Shown here in pieces: positions 35,331-48,059 of a stretch of 64,000 nucleotides of DNA. Numbering within the stretch: position 1 is the first letter of the stretch; each line of letters opens with the position of its first letter. The notes beneath the pieces were generated by a model that worked only from the letters and a program-made list of their open reading frames with translations, searched no databases and was not told the DNA's origin. Origin of the DNA: Sapria himalayana. Taxonomy: Eukaryota > Streptophyta > Magnoliopsida > Malpighiales > Rafflesiaceae. The stretch spans positions 48,675-112,674 of the forward strand of contig JAREIK010011385.1 of assembly GCA_029783825.1 (NCBI GenBank), given 5' to 3'. The translations under genes were made by a program, and so were the position numbers.

Positions 35331-38300
35331 TCTTCTATTATTATTCTTATTATTCTTATTATTCTTATTATTCTTATTATTCTTCTTATTCTTTTTATTC
35401 TTCTTATTCTTCATATTCTTCATATTATTCTTATTCTTCTTATTATTCTTATTCTTAAAATTATCATTCTTCTTATTCTTCCTATTCATTTTTTCTTCTT
35501 TTTCTTCTTATAATTCTATTATTCTTATTATTATTTTATACTTTTTCTTCTTATTCTTCTTTTTTTCTTATTCTTATTATTCTTCTTATTATTCATATGC
35601 TTTTATTCTTCTAATTCTTTAATTCTTTTATTCTTATTATTCTTATTATTCTTCTTATTCTTATTATTCTTATTATTCTTTTTATTCTTCTTATACTTCT
35701 TATTCGTCTTATTCATCTTATTTTTTTATTCTTCTTATTCATTTTATATTTCTTATTCTTCTTTTTCTTATTATTATTATTTTTATTTAATTGGTTAAAT
35801 ACTTATTACTCTTCTTATATTTCTTATTCTTTTATTCTTCTTATTCTTTTATTATTCTTATTATTCTAATTCTTCTTATTCTTCTTATTATTCTTATTAT
35901 TCTTATTATTTTTATTCTTCTAAATCTTTTTTTTCTTTTTATTATTATTATTTTTTTTATTTTTTTTTCTTCTTATTCTCTTTATTCTTCTAATTCTTTT
36001 TATTCTTCTTTATCTTCTTATTCTTCTTATTCTACTTTAATTCTTATTCTTTATATTATTATTATTCTTATTTTTTTTATTCTTTTTATTCTTCTTATTC
36101 TTCTTATTCTTATTATTCTTAGTATTTTTCTTATTTTTCTTATTTTTCTTATTTTCCTGATTCTTCCTTTTTAATATTCTTCTTAATTTTCTTATTATTC
36201 TTATTCTTTTTATTGTTGGTATTCTTCGTGTTATTTTTATACTTGGTATTCTTCGTAATCTTTTTATTCTTTTTATTATTCTCATCTTATTGTTATTATT
36301 CATATTAATCTTATTATTCTTCTTATTCTTCTTATTCTTCTTATTCTTCTTATTCATCTTATATGATTATTTTTATAATTCTTCTTATTATTCTTTTTCT
36401 TATTCTTCTTAATTTTATTATTCTTTTATTCTTTTTATTTTCTTATTCATTTTTTTCTTATTATTTTTTTATCTTTATATTCTTCTATTATTCTTATTAT
36501 TCTTTTCTACTTTTTATTCTTATTCATATTATTCTTCTTATTCTTCCTATTCTTCTTATTCTTATTATTCTTATTATTCTTTTTATTCTTTTTATTCTTT
36601 TAATTCTTCTTGTTATTCTTCTTCTTCTTATTCTTCTTAATCTTCTTATTCTTCTTATCCTTATTGTTCTTCTTATTCTTCTTATTATTCGTATTCATCT
36701 TATTTTTTTTATTCTTCTTATTCATCTTATTCATCTTATATTTCTTATTCTTCTTATTCATCTTATTCTTTTTATTTTTTTTATTCTTATTATTTTTATT
36801 ATTCTTCTTATTCTTATTATTTTTATTATTCTTCTTATTCTTCCTATTCTTCTTATTCTTCTTATTCTTCTTATTCTTCTTATTCTTATTGTTATTCGTA
36901 TTCTTCTTATTCAACTTATTTTTCTTATTCTTCTTATTCTTCTTATTAATTTTATATTTCTTATTCTTCTTATTAATTTTATATTTCTTATTCTTCTTAT
37001 TGTTCTTATTATTATTCTTCTTATTATTTTATTCTTCTTATTCATTTTATTCTTTTTATTCTTCTTATTCTTCTTATTATTCTTATTCTTCTAAATCTTC
37101 TTATTCTTCTATATCTTTTTATTCTTATTATACTTCTTATTCTTTTTTTCTTCTTATTCTTTTTATTCTTATTATTTTTTTTCTTCTTTTTTTTCTTATT
37201 CATCTTATTCTTATTTTCTGCTTACTCTTATTATTCTTCTTATTCTTCTTATTATCTTTATTTTTCATATTTTTTTATTTTTCATACTCTTCTTATTCTT
37301 CATATTCTTCTTTTTTTTCTTCTTATTCGTATTATTCTTATTCTTCTTTTCATGTTATCCTTGTTAATCTTTTTATTTTTCTTATTTTTCTAAATCTTAT
37401 TATTCTTTTTATGCATCTTATTATTATTATTATTATTATTATTATTCTTATTATTCTTATTAATCTTATTATTCTTATTATTCTAATTCTTCTTATTTTT
37501 TTTATTCTTTTTATTCTTCTTATTCTTATTATTCTTTTTATTCTTCTTATTATTATTTTTATTCTTATTCTTCTTATTATTCTTATTCTTCTTATTCTAC
37601 TTATTCTCCTTATTCTTCTTATTCTTATTATTCTTCTTTCTTCTTATTCTTATTAATCTTTTTATTCTTCTTATTGATTTTATAATTCTTTTCTTCTATT
37701 TCTTCTTATTCATCTTATTCTTTTTATTCTTCTAATTCTTTTTATTCTTCTTATTCTTATTATTATTCTTTTTCTTTTTTTTCCTTTTTTTTCTTATTTT
37801 TCTTATTTTTCTTCATTTTCTTCTTTTTTTTCTTTTTTTTCTTTTTCTTCGTATTCTTCTTATTCTTCTTATCTTCATATTCTTATTATAATTCTTATTC
37901 TTCTTTTCTTAATATTTTATCTTTTTATTCTTTTTATTCTTTTTAATCTTGTTATTCTTGGTATTCTACTTTTTTTATTCTTTTCATTCTTTTTATTGTT
38001 CTTATATATATTAAACTTGTTATTCTTCTTATTCTTCTTATTCATCATATTTTTTAATTCTTCTTTTTATTCTTATTCTTCTTATTCTTTTTATTTTTCT
38101 TATTCTTCTTATTTTTATTTTCACTTAATTCTACTTATACCACTTATTCGGCCTATTCTTGTTAATATTCTTATTCTTCTTATTTTTCTTATTCTTCATA
38201 ATCATCTTATTCTTCTTACTCTTCTTTTTCTTCATCTACTTTTTCTTCTTATTTTTTTTATTCTTTTTAATATTCTTATTCTTCTTAATCTTCTTGTTCT

Positions 38301-39251
38301 TATTCTTCATATTCTTTTTATTCTTCTAATTTTTCTTATTATTCTTATTATTCTTATTCTTCTTATTCTTCCGTTTCAAGTTATTCGTGTTATAATTATT
38401 CTTCTTATTCTTATCTTTTTATCCTTTTTATTTTTCTTATTCTTCTTATTCTTATTCTTCTTCTTATTCTTCTAATTTTTTACTTATTTTTCTTATTTTT
38501 CTTATTCTTCGTATTCTTCTTTAACATCTTATTCTTCTTATTCTTCTTTAATATCTTATTCTTCTTATACTTCTTATTCTTCTTTATCTTCTAATTATTC
38601 TTCGTTTTTTTTATTTTTTTATTTTTCTTATTCATTTTATTCTTCTTATTTTTTTTATTCTTCTTATCAATTTTTTTTGTTATTCTTCTTATTTTTTTTA
38701 TTCTTCTTATTCTTCTTTTTCATCTTATTCTTCATATTATTCTTATTCTTATTAATATTTTATTTTTCTTATTCTTATTATGTTACTTATTATTCATATT
38801 ATATTTATTCTTTAATTCTTCTTATTCATTTTACTCTTGTTATTCTTCTTTTTCTTCTTTTTTATTATTCTTCTTATTCTTCTTATTCTTTTTATTATTC
38901 TTATTATTCTTATACTTCTTATTCTTCTCATTCTTCTATTTGTTATTATTCTTATTATTCTTATTATTCTTCTTTTTCTTCATATTTTTCTAATTTTTTT
39001 TATCCTGATTCTTCTTATTCTTTTATTCTTCTTATTTTTCTTATTTTTCTTTTTATTCTGATTCTTTTTATTCTTATTGTTATTCTTATTCTTCTTATTC
39101 TTGTAATTCTTCTAATTCTTATGATTATTATGATTCTTATTATTCTCTTTATCCTTCTTTTTCTTTTTATTTTTATTATTCTTATTATTCTTATTATTCT
39201 TCTTATTCATCTTATTTTTTTTTATTCTTCTTATTCATCTAATTTTGGTTA
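35331..39251 (-). repeat. 3.9-kb TTCTTA satellite between LINE E 5' edge and LINE F tail
   Basis: The array begins with TTATTATTC units at 35336-35385, then mixed TTCTTA repeats. It carries (TTA)n at about 37423-37446 and a block with TTCATGTTATCCTTGTTAATC at about 37356 that resembles 47107 and 62950. It leads into the 3' end of LINE F at 39252 in LINE-sense orientation. Confidence 0.93.
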
Positions 39252-40330
39252 TTTTTTTAAGTTTGTTTATTAATTTTAACCCTCTCTTTTGGCCGAGCAA
39301 TAACATTAGAACAAACAAGAGCTACCCATTTCCCTTTTACGCCCTTTCCCCTCTAATTATTCTATTGTCTCAATTTGAAGTTAAGTTCACTTATGGAATA
39401 CATTGAAACATCTATTTTATATGCTAGATATTTCATTTTTTTGTATTTTGCATTTCTATTTCCTAGTCTCATGTACCGCTTCTGTTTTGAAGTGTATGTC
39501 CATCTCTAGCTTTAGAGTGTGTGTCTGCCCCTAGCTTTCCCCCCTTAGCTTTAGCTGCCGTCTTTCCTCCTTCCCCGTTAAGTTTCTTTAAGATTCATTT
39601 TTCTACTTTTACTTCCTCCCTCTAAAGCTTTATGATTTAGCTTGCAGTTTCAGCCTCTATACTAACAAACTCTAACCAACATAAAAGAATTCTACACTCC
39701 CTTATAAAGACTCCACCTAACTCCATTTAACCATTATAGACTCCTCTCCTTATTACAAACAATTTTATCAAACTTTAAAAAACACATTGCAAATTACAAC
39801 CCCATGAAATTAACATATAACAGACTCGTGAGCTCTCCTACTCGCAGCCCCTTTCTTCGACAGCCAGCTTTCCTGTAGTTCTTGTAAATAGAAAAAGCAC
39901 AGAACCAGCACAGCTCCAAGACCAACCTACCCGTCCCCCCCCCCCCCCCCCCCTAATTTCAATGCACAACAAACCACATTGAGGTATTATCCTCCCCATC
40001 TTTGAAGGCCAGTCGCTGGAAACCGTATGTCCTTCCTAGTACTGCTGTCCGTGATAATCTGTACCGGATGCTCCTGTAAACAGAGGATCCACCTGCAAAA
40101 CACAACGTACAAAAAAAACCTCCTATCCATTCCATTTTATCACCTTAACTTCTAAGACAACAAATTAACAAATACCACAAGTTCTTCTAAAATCCATATA
40201 TTTTGCCCCTTCACAAGTCCAATAGCCTCTCTTGCCGCCTAGTGCCAATGACTGCAGCATGACAGACAGATAGTCCCTTTAGCCACACCTGCTATACCTG
40301 ATAGCTGAAAATCTTACACAATAACAATCA
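39252..40330 (-). other. LINE F 3' UTR
   Basis: About 1.1 kb of noncoding sequence, richer in GC than the surrounding satellite, with a 19-base C run at 39935-39953. No RNA or protein gene is recognised. Confidence 0.75.
39935..39953. repeat. C19 homopolymer
   Basis: Nineteen consecutive C on the plus strand (G on the LINE F sense strand), preceded by CCGT. No other homopolymer of C or G approaches this length in the window. Confidence 0.97.
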
Positions 40331-43300
40331 AAAGAAGCAGCAACCCCCCTCCCATGGTGACATTTTAACCCTTAGATAAGAAAAAGCTAACTTATCCAGT
40401 CTAGCTATTCCTTTTAGCCTCTCTGGCATATTCTCCTTGTTAACTCTTTTTTCCCTCTCAAGAGCCATTTTCTTGCCAAATTATCCTTATTGCATTCGCC
40501 TCTCAATATATGTGCACTATCGATGCGCTAAGTTCCTTCATAGAATTCTTAATTATTTCTATTTCCTTTTTATATCTCCATAAAACTATATTATTAGATA
40601 GTAGATCCTCTAGTAAAGATGAGTCTACTTGAATTTTTAAGTTATTTAATTTTATTTTCCTACAAACCTGTAACCCTCTTGCAAGTGCACAAATTTCAGC
40701 ATGCAGGGCTGAAGAGGCCTTGCAGGATAGAGTAAAAGCTCTTACTATTCTCCCCTGAGAATCCCTTATTACTCCTCCCCCACTTGCAACTCCTATGTCT
40801 CTATTAAAGCTACAGTCCGTGTTGAGGGATAGCCTTCCTACTGAAGGTTTATTCCAATTTAAGCTCTTGATATCTCTTACCTTTATGTTCTTAGTTGCAA
40901 GCACCCATTTATTTTTTCTAGCTCTATCATCTTTTATGTTATAAATCTTAATAGGCTTTGTTATAGATATATTACTAATTTCCTTCCTAATATCTAGCAA
41001 AATTACCACTGCATTCATAGCTATACCATCATATCTGCTCTTGTTCCTGGCCTTCCATATACACCAAATTACTACATGAGGTTGATTCTGGGTTAGCCAT
41101 TTACTAATAATATTTTTAGATGCTGCTCCTTCCCGTTTTTTTATTTGGTCTAGTATTCCTTCTTCTTTCATTCTAATCTAGCAAGATTTTTCCAGCTCTT
41201 TCCAAACTTCTGATGCAATTTTCCCTACTGAAAATAAATGATCTAAAGATTCTTCCGCCGAAAAACAACATTCGCATCTTGATACTAAGTTAATACCCTT
41301 TTTTGAATATTATTATCGACTGGTATAGCATTTGAGAGAACTTTCCATGCTATCGAACTCATTTTTTGTGGGATGTCATTATTCCATACCAATTTAAATA
41401 TAGCTTGTACATGTTTCTTTTTTCTTATCAATTATTTGGTTGATTTTAATGTAAATAAACCTCGAGGAGTAAGCTTCCATTTCTAGCCACTCTTTAACAA
41501 GGTCGAGATTTATTCTACCTCTTTATGTTTTACCAATTCTTTCCAATTGTTAGAAGTATTCTTTAGGCTCTTAATCTCTACCTGCCCATATTTAGCTCTC
41601 ATATATTTGCCCATAGACTGGTATTTTCTTGTAACCTCCACCGGCCTTTACAGTCCCAGGCTGTAGAAATATCTGTTATACTCATAAAACCTAATCCTGC
41701 CTCTTCCTTTGGCTAACATATGGCCCTAGTTTTTCCAGTGCAGCTTTGATTTTTCTTCTTTTTTACCCCATAGAAAAATTGGCATTTCTTTTCTAATTTC
41801 TTTAAAAAATTCTTAGGAGGATGAATTACCGACAAAATGTGTAGCAATGTGCTTTGCAGTACATGTGAGATAAGAGTAATTCTTTGACCAAAGCTTAGTA
41901 GGTCCTCTTTCCAGCTAGCTATTTTCTTTCTCATTTTATCTTGGAAATGACTTAAGTACTCTTCTCTTAGCCTGCCTTCATATATAGGACATCCTAAGTA
42001 CGTTAAAACTCTTTTATTTTGAATAAAACCTGTAATATTTTTAACTTTTTGAGCCACTTTATCCTGGATTTTCGATGCCAACATAAACTGACATTTCTTT
42101 TTATTCACCGTCTGCCTAGTTTCTATTTCAAAAATAAGTAATAAATCCATTAAGTTGTTTAACGATCTACTGCTAGCATTGGTAAAAATTATCAAATCAT
42201 CTGCATAGGCTAGACAACCTATCCTCGGAGTATTTTTATGTAGTCTAAAAAATAAAATTTTAACATTCCGACATTTTCCTATTCAGATTACTGATAAACC
42301 CACGTGCTCGAGACACATCTATATATCAAATCTATACACAACTCTGAGAAACCTAATTTTCTCATGACAAAGCAGAGTGTATCCCACTCTACCCTGTCAA
42401 ATACTTTAGATAAATCTAGTTTCACTACCAAGTTATTCCCTCTAGTTTTCGTAGCTAGTTTCTTCATCATTTTGAATTCTAATCTTATATTTTTTATCAT
42501 TAGCCTATTTTTAATGAAACCAGTTTGTTCTAGCGATATTATTTCCAGCATAATGCTGCTTAGCCTATTTTAAAGAATTTGTGCTAGTATCTTATAAACC
42601 ACGTTACATAAGCTAATGGGCCTAAAATCCTCACAATGTTGTGGAGATTCCTTTTTTTGAATCAAAACAATAAAAGAGTTAGCCCACACTTTTGAAATTT
42701 CTACTCCTACAAAAAAACTTGAAATTGCAAGTATAAGATCTTTTTTAATGATATTCCAGCATGTTTAAAAAAAATCATTATTCCAACCATCTAGTCCTGC
42801 TAGGCTATGTTTAAATAAAACTAAACACGACATCTCTAATTTCTACCTCTTCCGGTATATTGACCATTCTATTATTATGTTCATTAGTGATAATTGCACT
42901 GAATTCTTTCATTAATGTGTCTCCTTCATGTCGGGATTGCCCACCTAAATGACTTTTAAGATACTCCTCAAATAGAGAAGCTATCTCCATCTCATTTTCC
43001 ACACATGTACCATCACATTTCCTAATCCCTTTAATCTTGTTTCTATGAGTTTTGATCTTACTCATATTATGAAAAAATTTTATATTTCTATCTCCCTCCT
43101 TTAGCCATTTAATCCTTGCTTGCTGCTTCCAAAAAATTTCCTCCATGTGCAATGTGAGCCTCAGCTGTCCTTTAGCCTTGCTCAAGTTATGCCTGGACTC
43201 CTCACTTTCATTGTTATCATGCTCAGCTTCCAGTCTTTCCCCTTCTTCTTCTGCTTGCTTAATGTTAATATTCAAAATTCCGAAGCTTTCTTTATTCCAT

Positions 43301-44113
43301 ATTGCCAGACGAATTTTTAATCAATATAACTTAAGGCTGAGAACCTGAAGTGGTTTACCAGATACTAGTTCAACCCACGACTCTTCCACCACCTTCTCAA
43401 AGTCCCTGTGCTTTACCCACATATTTTGAAACAAAAGCCTCCTCTAATATGCTGTTCTTTGCAAATCGACAGAAGCAATGGGATATGATTTGAGCAGGTT
43501 TGATTTAAGTGCCTTAGTCCACTTGACATTACACAATACCCTATCCAGCCTAGCCTATATAGCTCCTTGTTTCGGCTAGTTATTACACCAAGCGAAGCTT
43601 GAACCTATGAAGTCCACTTCCATTAGGTTAGCGCTGGCAATTATATCATTAAACTTTTTTATAGCCACTGAATATGGAGGCTTACCTCCCTTTTTTTCCT
43701 TTGCATTCCTAATTGTATTAAAATTTCCTTCTATAATCTATGGATCATCTTTTCTAGCTATTTCTTCCATCTTCCTCCATTAATTATATCTATCTTTTTT
43801 AGCATTTTTAGCATATACTACTGATATTATTTCTTTTTCAAATTTATCAGTTTTAAAATGTACTACCTACTTCGTATCTTTTAAAATATTAATATCCAAA
43901 TTATTATTCCACATAATCCAAAGTTTACTGTTTAAATTCGCATAAGCATTTTTAAATCCTAAGATATTACTATATTTACCTAATTGGTCCGTATTTACCA
44001 TGGGTTCTGTGATAATGACTAATATTATTTTATGAGTTCTAATTAATTTTAAGTCTATTTAAAGAGGGGTTATTTTCCACACCCCTTATGTTCCAGTATA
44101 AGTAACTATCCAT
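40331..44113 (-). pseudogene. LINE F ORF2, mildly decayed
   Basis: The start at 44113-44111 gives MDSYLYWNIRG. The endonuclease lies at about 43330-44100; GGNFN-type sequence near 43715 is altered. A coiled linker is at 42811-43275, with IFWKQQARIKWLKEGDRN. Reverse transcriptase motif A reads LDLSKVFDRVEW (about 42375-42420) and the active site keeps YADD in GCLAYADDLIIF (about 42190-42225). Thumb sequence follows to 41720. RNase H at 40503-41171 reads NTDCSF (Gly to Cys), HAEICAL and QVDSSLL, so its three acidic residues remain. Frameshifts near 42285, 41720 and 40500 and some stops break the frame. The C-terminal end near 40330 is approximate. Confidence 0.9.
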
Positions 44114-44956
44114 TATATGTAGATTTAGCTTGAGCTATAGTTGTGCATTTAGATTCATATTTCTTGTTCAAATGCTTCTTCATATTTCTATGTGGCTTAA
44201 TTGTTCTAGGAGTAAAATGTGTTAACTCCATATATCTACGTTGCTATCCGAGTAGCAATGCCATTCATTTTATGGCTTTCATCGCTTGATCCCTAGTAAT
44301 CTTATCCTAGTACTCTTCATAAATTTCTAAATCATTTCTAACCTTCTCCTTTTCCCCCTCGTCACTCACTTCCTCCCTTCCTATTGATGGATAGCTGAAA
44401 ATGACCGAGTCTTCTTCTGGAAAATCTAGAAGATCCTATTCAATCCAGGGAAAGTTCTTTTGTTCATTCAAAACCCGCCTAAGTTTATTCCTCCGATCTC
44501 TCTATATTTTCCCTTTCACCTCTACCCATTCCTCATTATTTTCTCCATCTTCCCCTTCATCTACCCTCCCCTTTATCCTATCCCCTTCTACTTACCCCCC
44601 CTACACTTTTTAAACTACTTCCCTTCAATTCTCAAATATCCTCTAACTCTAGTGCCCTCCTCACCTCTTACTCATTTTCAGCCTCTAACCAATCTAACCC
44701 CTTCACCATTTTCTTTCTAGGACTATCTTTAGGGTCTTCCTTCTTGCCATTCCTAACCCATCTCTTCCCTCCTACCCTCCCTTTAACCTTCTTCCCTTTC
44801 TCCCTACCCATCTCCTCTTGGCCTAGCATGCATTCCCCCATATTGTGTCCCAGTAATCTGCAACCATGGCAATAAGCTAGAAGGTTCTCTGGCATAACAG
44901 GAGGCCAAAAACCATCGCCTTCTTCCCTACTGCCAATCCAAATACTCGTGGGTAAA
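44106..44956 (-). pseudogene. LINE F ORF1 C-terminal half with intact CCHC knuckle
   Basis: The segment begins with VWIGSREEGDGFWPPVMP and runs into AYCHGCRLLGHNMGECM, a complete C-x2-C-x4-H-x4-C zinc knuckle at about 44830-44871. A Lys/Arg/Gly-rich stretch follows (44668-44830), and the tail RNMKKHLNKKYESKCTT lies at about 44150-44200. The frame ends in TAG at 44108-44106, overlapping the ORF2 ATG by 8 nt. The DUF4283 part is missing, cut by satellite. Stops and frameshifts occur between 44200 and 44660. Confidence 0.85.
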
Positions 44957-47275
44957 AATTTTTTTTATTCTTTTTATTATTCTTATTTTTTTTATACTTC
45001 TTATTCTTATTTTCGTTTCATTTTCTAAAACTTCTTATTCTTCTTATTTTATTTTTCTTCTTATTATTCTTATTCTTCTTATTTTTCTTATTCTTATTAT
45101 TCTATTTTTATTCTTATTCTTTTATTCTTCTTATTCATCTAATTCATGGAATTCTTTTTATTATTCTTATTCTTCTAAATATTCTTATTCTATTTTATTC
45201 TTCATTTTCTTATTATTCTTTTTATACTTTTTTTTATTCTTATTCTTATTATTCTTCTTATTCTTCTTATTTTTCTTATTCTTCTTAATCTTCTTAATCT
45301 TTTTAATCTCCTTATTCTTCTTATTCTTCTTATTTTTCTTATTTTTTTTATTCTTCTTATTCTTTTTATTTTTTTTATTCTTCTTATTCTTCTAATTCTT
45401 CATATTATTCTTATTCTTCCTATTCTTCATATATTTATTATTCTTTTTATTCTTCTTATTCTCCTTATTCTTCTTATTCTTCTTATTCTTTTTATTCTTT
45501 TATTCTTATTATTCTTATTATTCTTTTTATTCTACTTATTATTTTTTTTCTTATTCTTCTAATTCTTTTAATTATTCTTATTCTTCTTATTATTCTTATT
45601 CTACATATTTTTTTATTAATTTTTATTTTTTTATTCTTTTTATTCTTCTTTTTTTTTATTTTTTTTATACTTTTTATTCTTATTATTCTTGATATTCTTA
45701 TTATTTTTTTTATTTTTTAATTATTCTTATTCATTTTATTCTTTTTATTTTTGTATTATGCTTATTCTGCTTATTATTCTTATTTTAATTATTCTTTTTA
45801 TGCTTTTTATTCTTCTCATTCTTCTCAATCTTCTCATTCTTCTCATTCTTCTCATTCTTCTCATTCTTTTCATTCTTCTCATTCTTCTTATACATCTTAT
45901 TCTTCTTATTCTTATTATTTGTTTTATTCTTCCTTTTCTTTTTATTCTTCTTATTTATCTAATTCTTCTTATTCTACTTATTCTTATTATTCTTATTATT
46001 CTTATTATTCTTAATTTTTTTCTTACTCTTTTTTTTCTGTTATTCTTTTTTATCTTTTTATTCCTCTTATTATTTATTTCTTCTTATTCTTCTTATTCTT
46101 GTTATTCTTCTTATTCTTCGTATTCTTCTTATTCTACTTATGCTTATTATTCTTCTTATGCTTCTTATTCTTATTATTCTATTTATTTTTTTATTCTTCT
46201 TATTCTTTTTATTCTTCATATTTTTCTTTTTCTTCTTTTTTATTATTCTTCTTATTATTCTTATTTTCTTATTCATTTTATTACTCTAATTTTTCTTATT
46301 GTAATTATTCTAATTAATCTTTTTATTCTTATTATTCTTCTTATTCATCTTATTCTTCTTATTTTTCCAATTTTTCTTATTTTTTTTATTCTTATAATTT
46401 TTATTCTTCTTATTCCTTTATTCTTTTTATTCTTCTAATTCTTTTTTTCTTCTTATTCTTCATTTTATTCTTCTTATTATTCTTTTTTTCTTATTATTCT
46501 TTTGTTTTTTTTCTTATATTTCTTCTTATTCTTATTATTCGTCTTATTCTTCTTATTCTTCATACTCTTCTCATTCTTCTAATTCTTCTAATTTTTCTAA
46601 TTCTTATTAATCTTATTATTCTTATTATTCTTCTAATTCATATTATTCTTCTTATTCTTCTAATTCTTATTATTCTTCTAATTCTTCTTATTCAACTAAT
46701 TTTTCTTATTCTTCTAATTCTTATTAATCTTCTTTTTGTTTTATTCTTCTAATACTTCTTATTCTTTTTATTTTTTTTATTCTTTTTATTCTTCTTTTCT
46801 TCTTATTCTTCTTATTCTTCTTATTCTTCTTATTCTTTTATTCTTTTATTCTTTTATTCTTTTTATTAATCTATTTCTTCTAATTCTTCATATACTTCTT
46901 ATTATTCTTATTATTTTAAGCTTCTGATTATTTTATTATTGTTATTGTTTTTATTCTTTTTATTCTTCTCATTCTTCTTATTTTTCTTAATATTCTTATT
47001 CTTCTTATTATTTTTATCATTCTTATTTTTTTATTCTTTTAATTCTTTTAATTCTTTTAATTCTTCTTTTTTTTCTTATTGTTCTTATTATTCTTATTCT
47101 ACTTTTTCATGTTATTCTTGTTAATCTTCTTAATTTTCTTATCCTTCTTAATCATTTTATTCTTTTTAATCTTTTTATTCTTATTATTCTTATTATTCTT
47201 CTTATTATTCTTATTCTTTTTACTCTTCTTATTTTTCTTTTATTATTATTATTATTCATATTATTCTTCTTATTA
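44957..47275 (-). repeat. TTCTTA satellite, left of CACTA insertion
   Basis: 2.3 kb of the degenerate nonamer array on the 5' side of LINE F. From about 45950 it resembles the blocks at 59690 and 61885. The last three bases (TTA) are the target duplication of the CACTA element, so this array and 58473-64000 were one array before insertion. Confidence 0.93.
47273..47275. other. 3-bp target site duplication (left) TTA
   Basis: TTA precedes the left CACTA terminus and matches TTA at 58470-58472. Three bases is the size expected for CACTA elements. Confidence 0.8.
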
Positions 47276-47288
47276 CATTACAACAAAA
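47276..47288 (+). repeat. CACTA left terminal inverted repeat
   Basis: Thirteen bases, CATTACAACAAAA, pair with 58457-58469 with one mismatch (T for C at the third position). Confidence 0.88.
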
Positions 47289-48059
47289 CTACAAATTTAT
47301 CACATTTTTTTCCTTGACGTTTTCAGAAAATGTCATTATTCTATTTGTAATTAGACATGTTATGACATTTTTCTAAAAACATCATTATTTGGAACATGTT
47401 TTCATTTTTTATGGCACTTACTAGAAGTTTCATTGTTAAAACTAATATGTTAGGAAATTTCTTGACTTCTTAAAAAATGTCAAGGAATAAGGGGCTGAAA
47501 ATTAAAAACCTTGTAACTTTTATAAGTGTCATGGATATGAAAATATTAATTTTGAATTGGTACTAATTAGTTTTGTATTTTTTTTTGTAAAATAAGTAAT
47601 AATATTTTAAATTTTACTCTAGATTAATAAAAAAAATTATCAATTTTTAGTTGAAAATTATTTATTAAAAATAAAAAGAAACTTATGATCAAATTAAAAA
47701 AAAATTTTAATATTTTTACATTCTTATTTGAATTTTTTATTTATAAAATAAGTAATAATATTTAATTTTTAAAATTAATCTGTTAATATTTAATTTATCC
47801 CTGAGAGAAATAATAATAAAATGAAAATTTAAGGTAATTTAATAAAATGATGTGATGAATATAATATTTAATATATCTTTATTTAATAAAATGAAGACTC
47901 GCTAGAAATTGAGAGTCTTCATTCCTCGCCAACACATCATTCCAAATTAGCGTTTTGAAAAGTATCCAAAATTTAGGTATTCTTAATATTTTTAATGCAT
48001 CAATCTATATTATGTTTTGATTAGTAATTTCAATTTCATCTTCAACACCATGTCCCAGT

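Larger units (their letters stand above)
39252..44956 (-). mobile_element. LINE F: L1-type LINE with native 3' end, 5'-truncated in ORF1
   Basis: This minus-strand copy has the conserved 3' end (CCAAAAGAGAGGGTTAAAAT near 39270), a 3' UTR of about 1.1 kb, ORF2 and the C-terminal half of ORF1 including an intact zinc knuckle. The 5' side stops inside ORF1 at about 44956 against satellite. Coding parts look less decayed than in the other copies. Confidence 0.92.

Noticed and set aside
44401..44720. Ser/Pro- and Phe-rich plus-strand frames
   Set aside because: They are antisense to the charged linker of LINE F ORF1, whose knuckle and tail are clearly readable on the minus strand.
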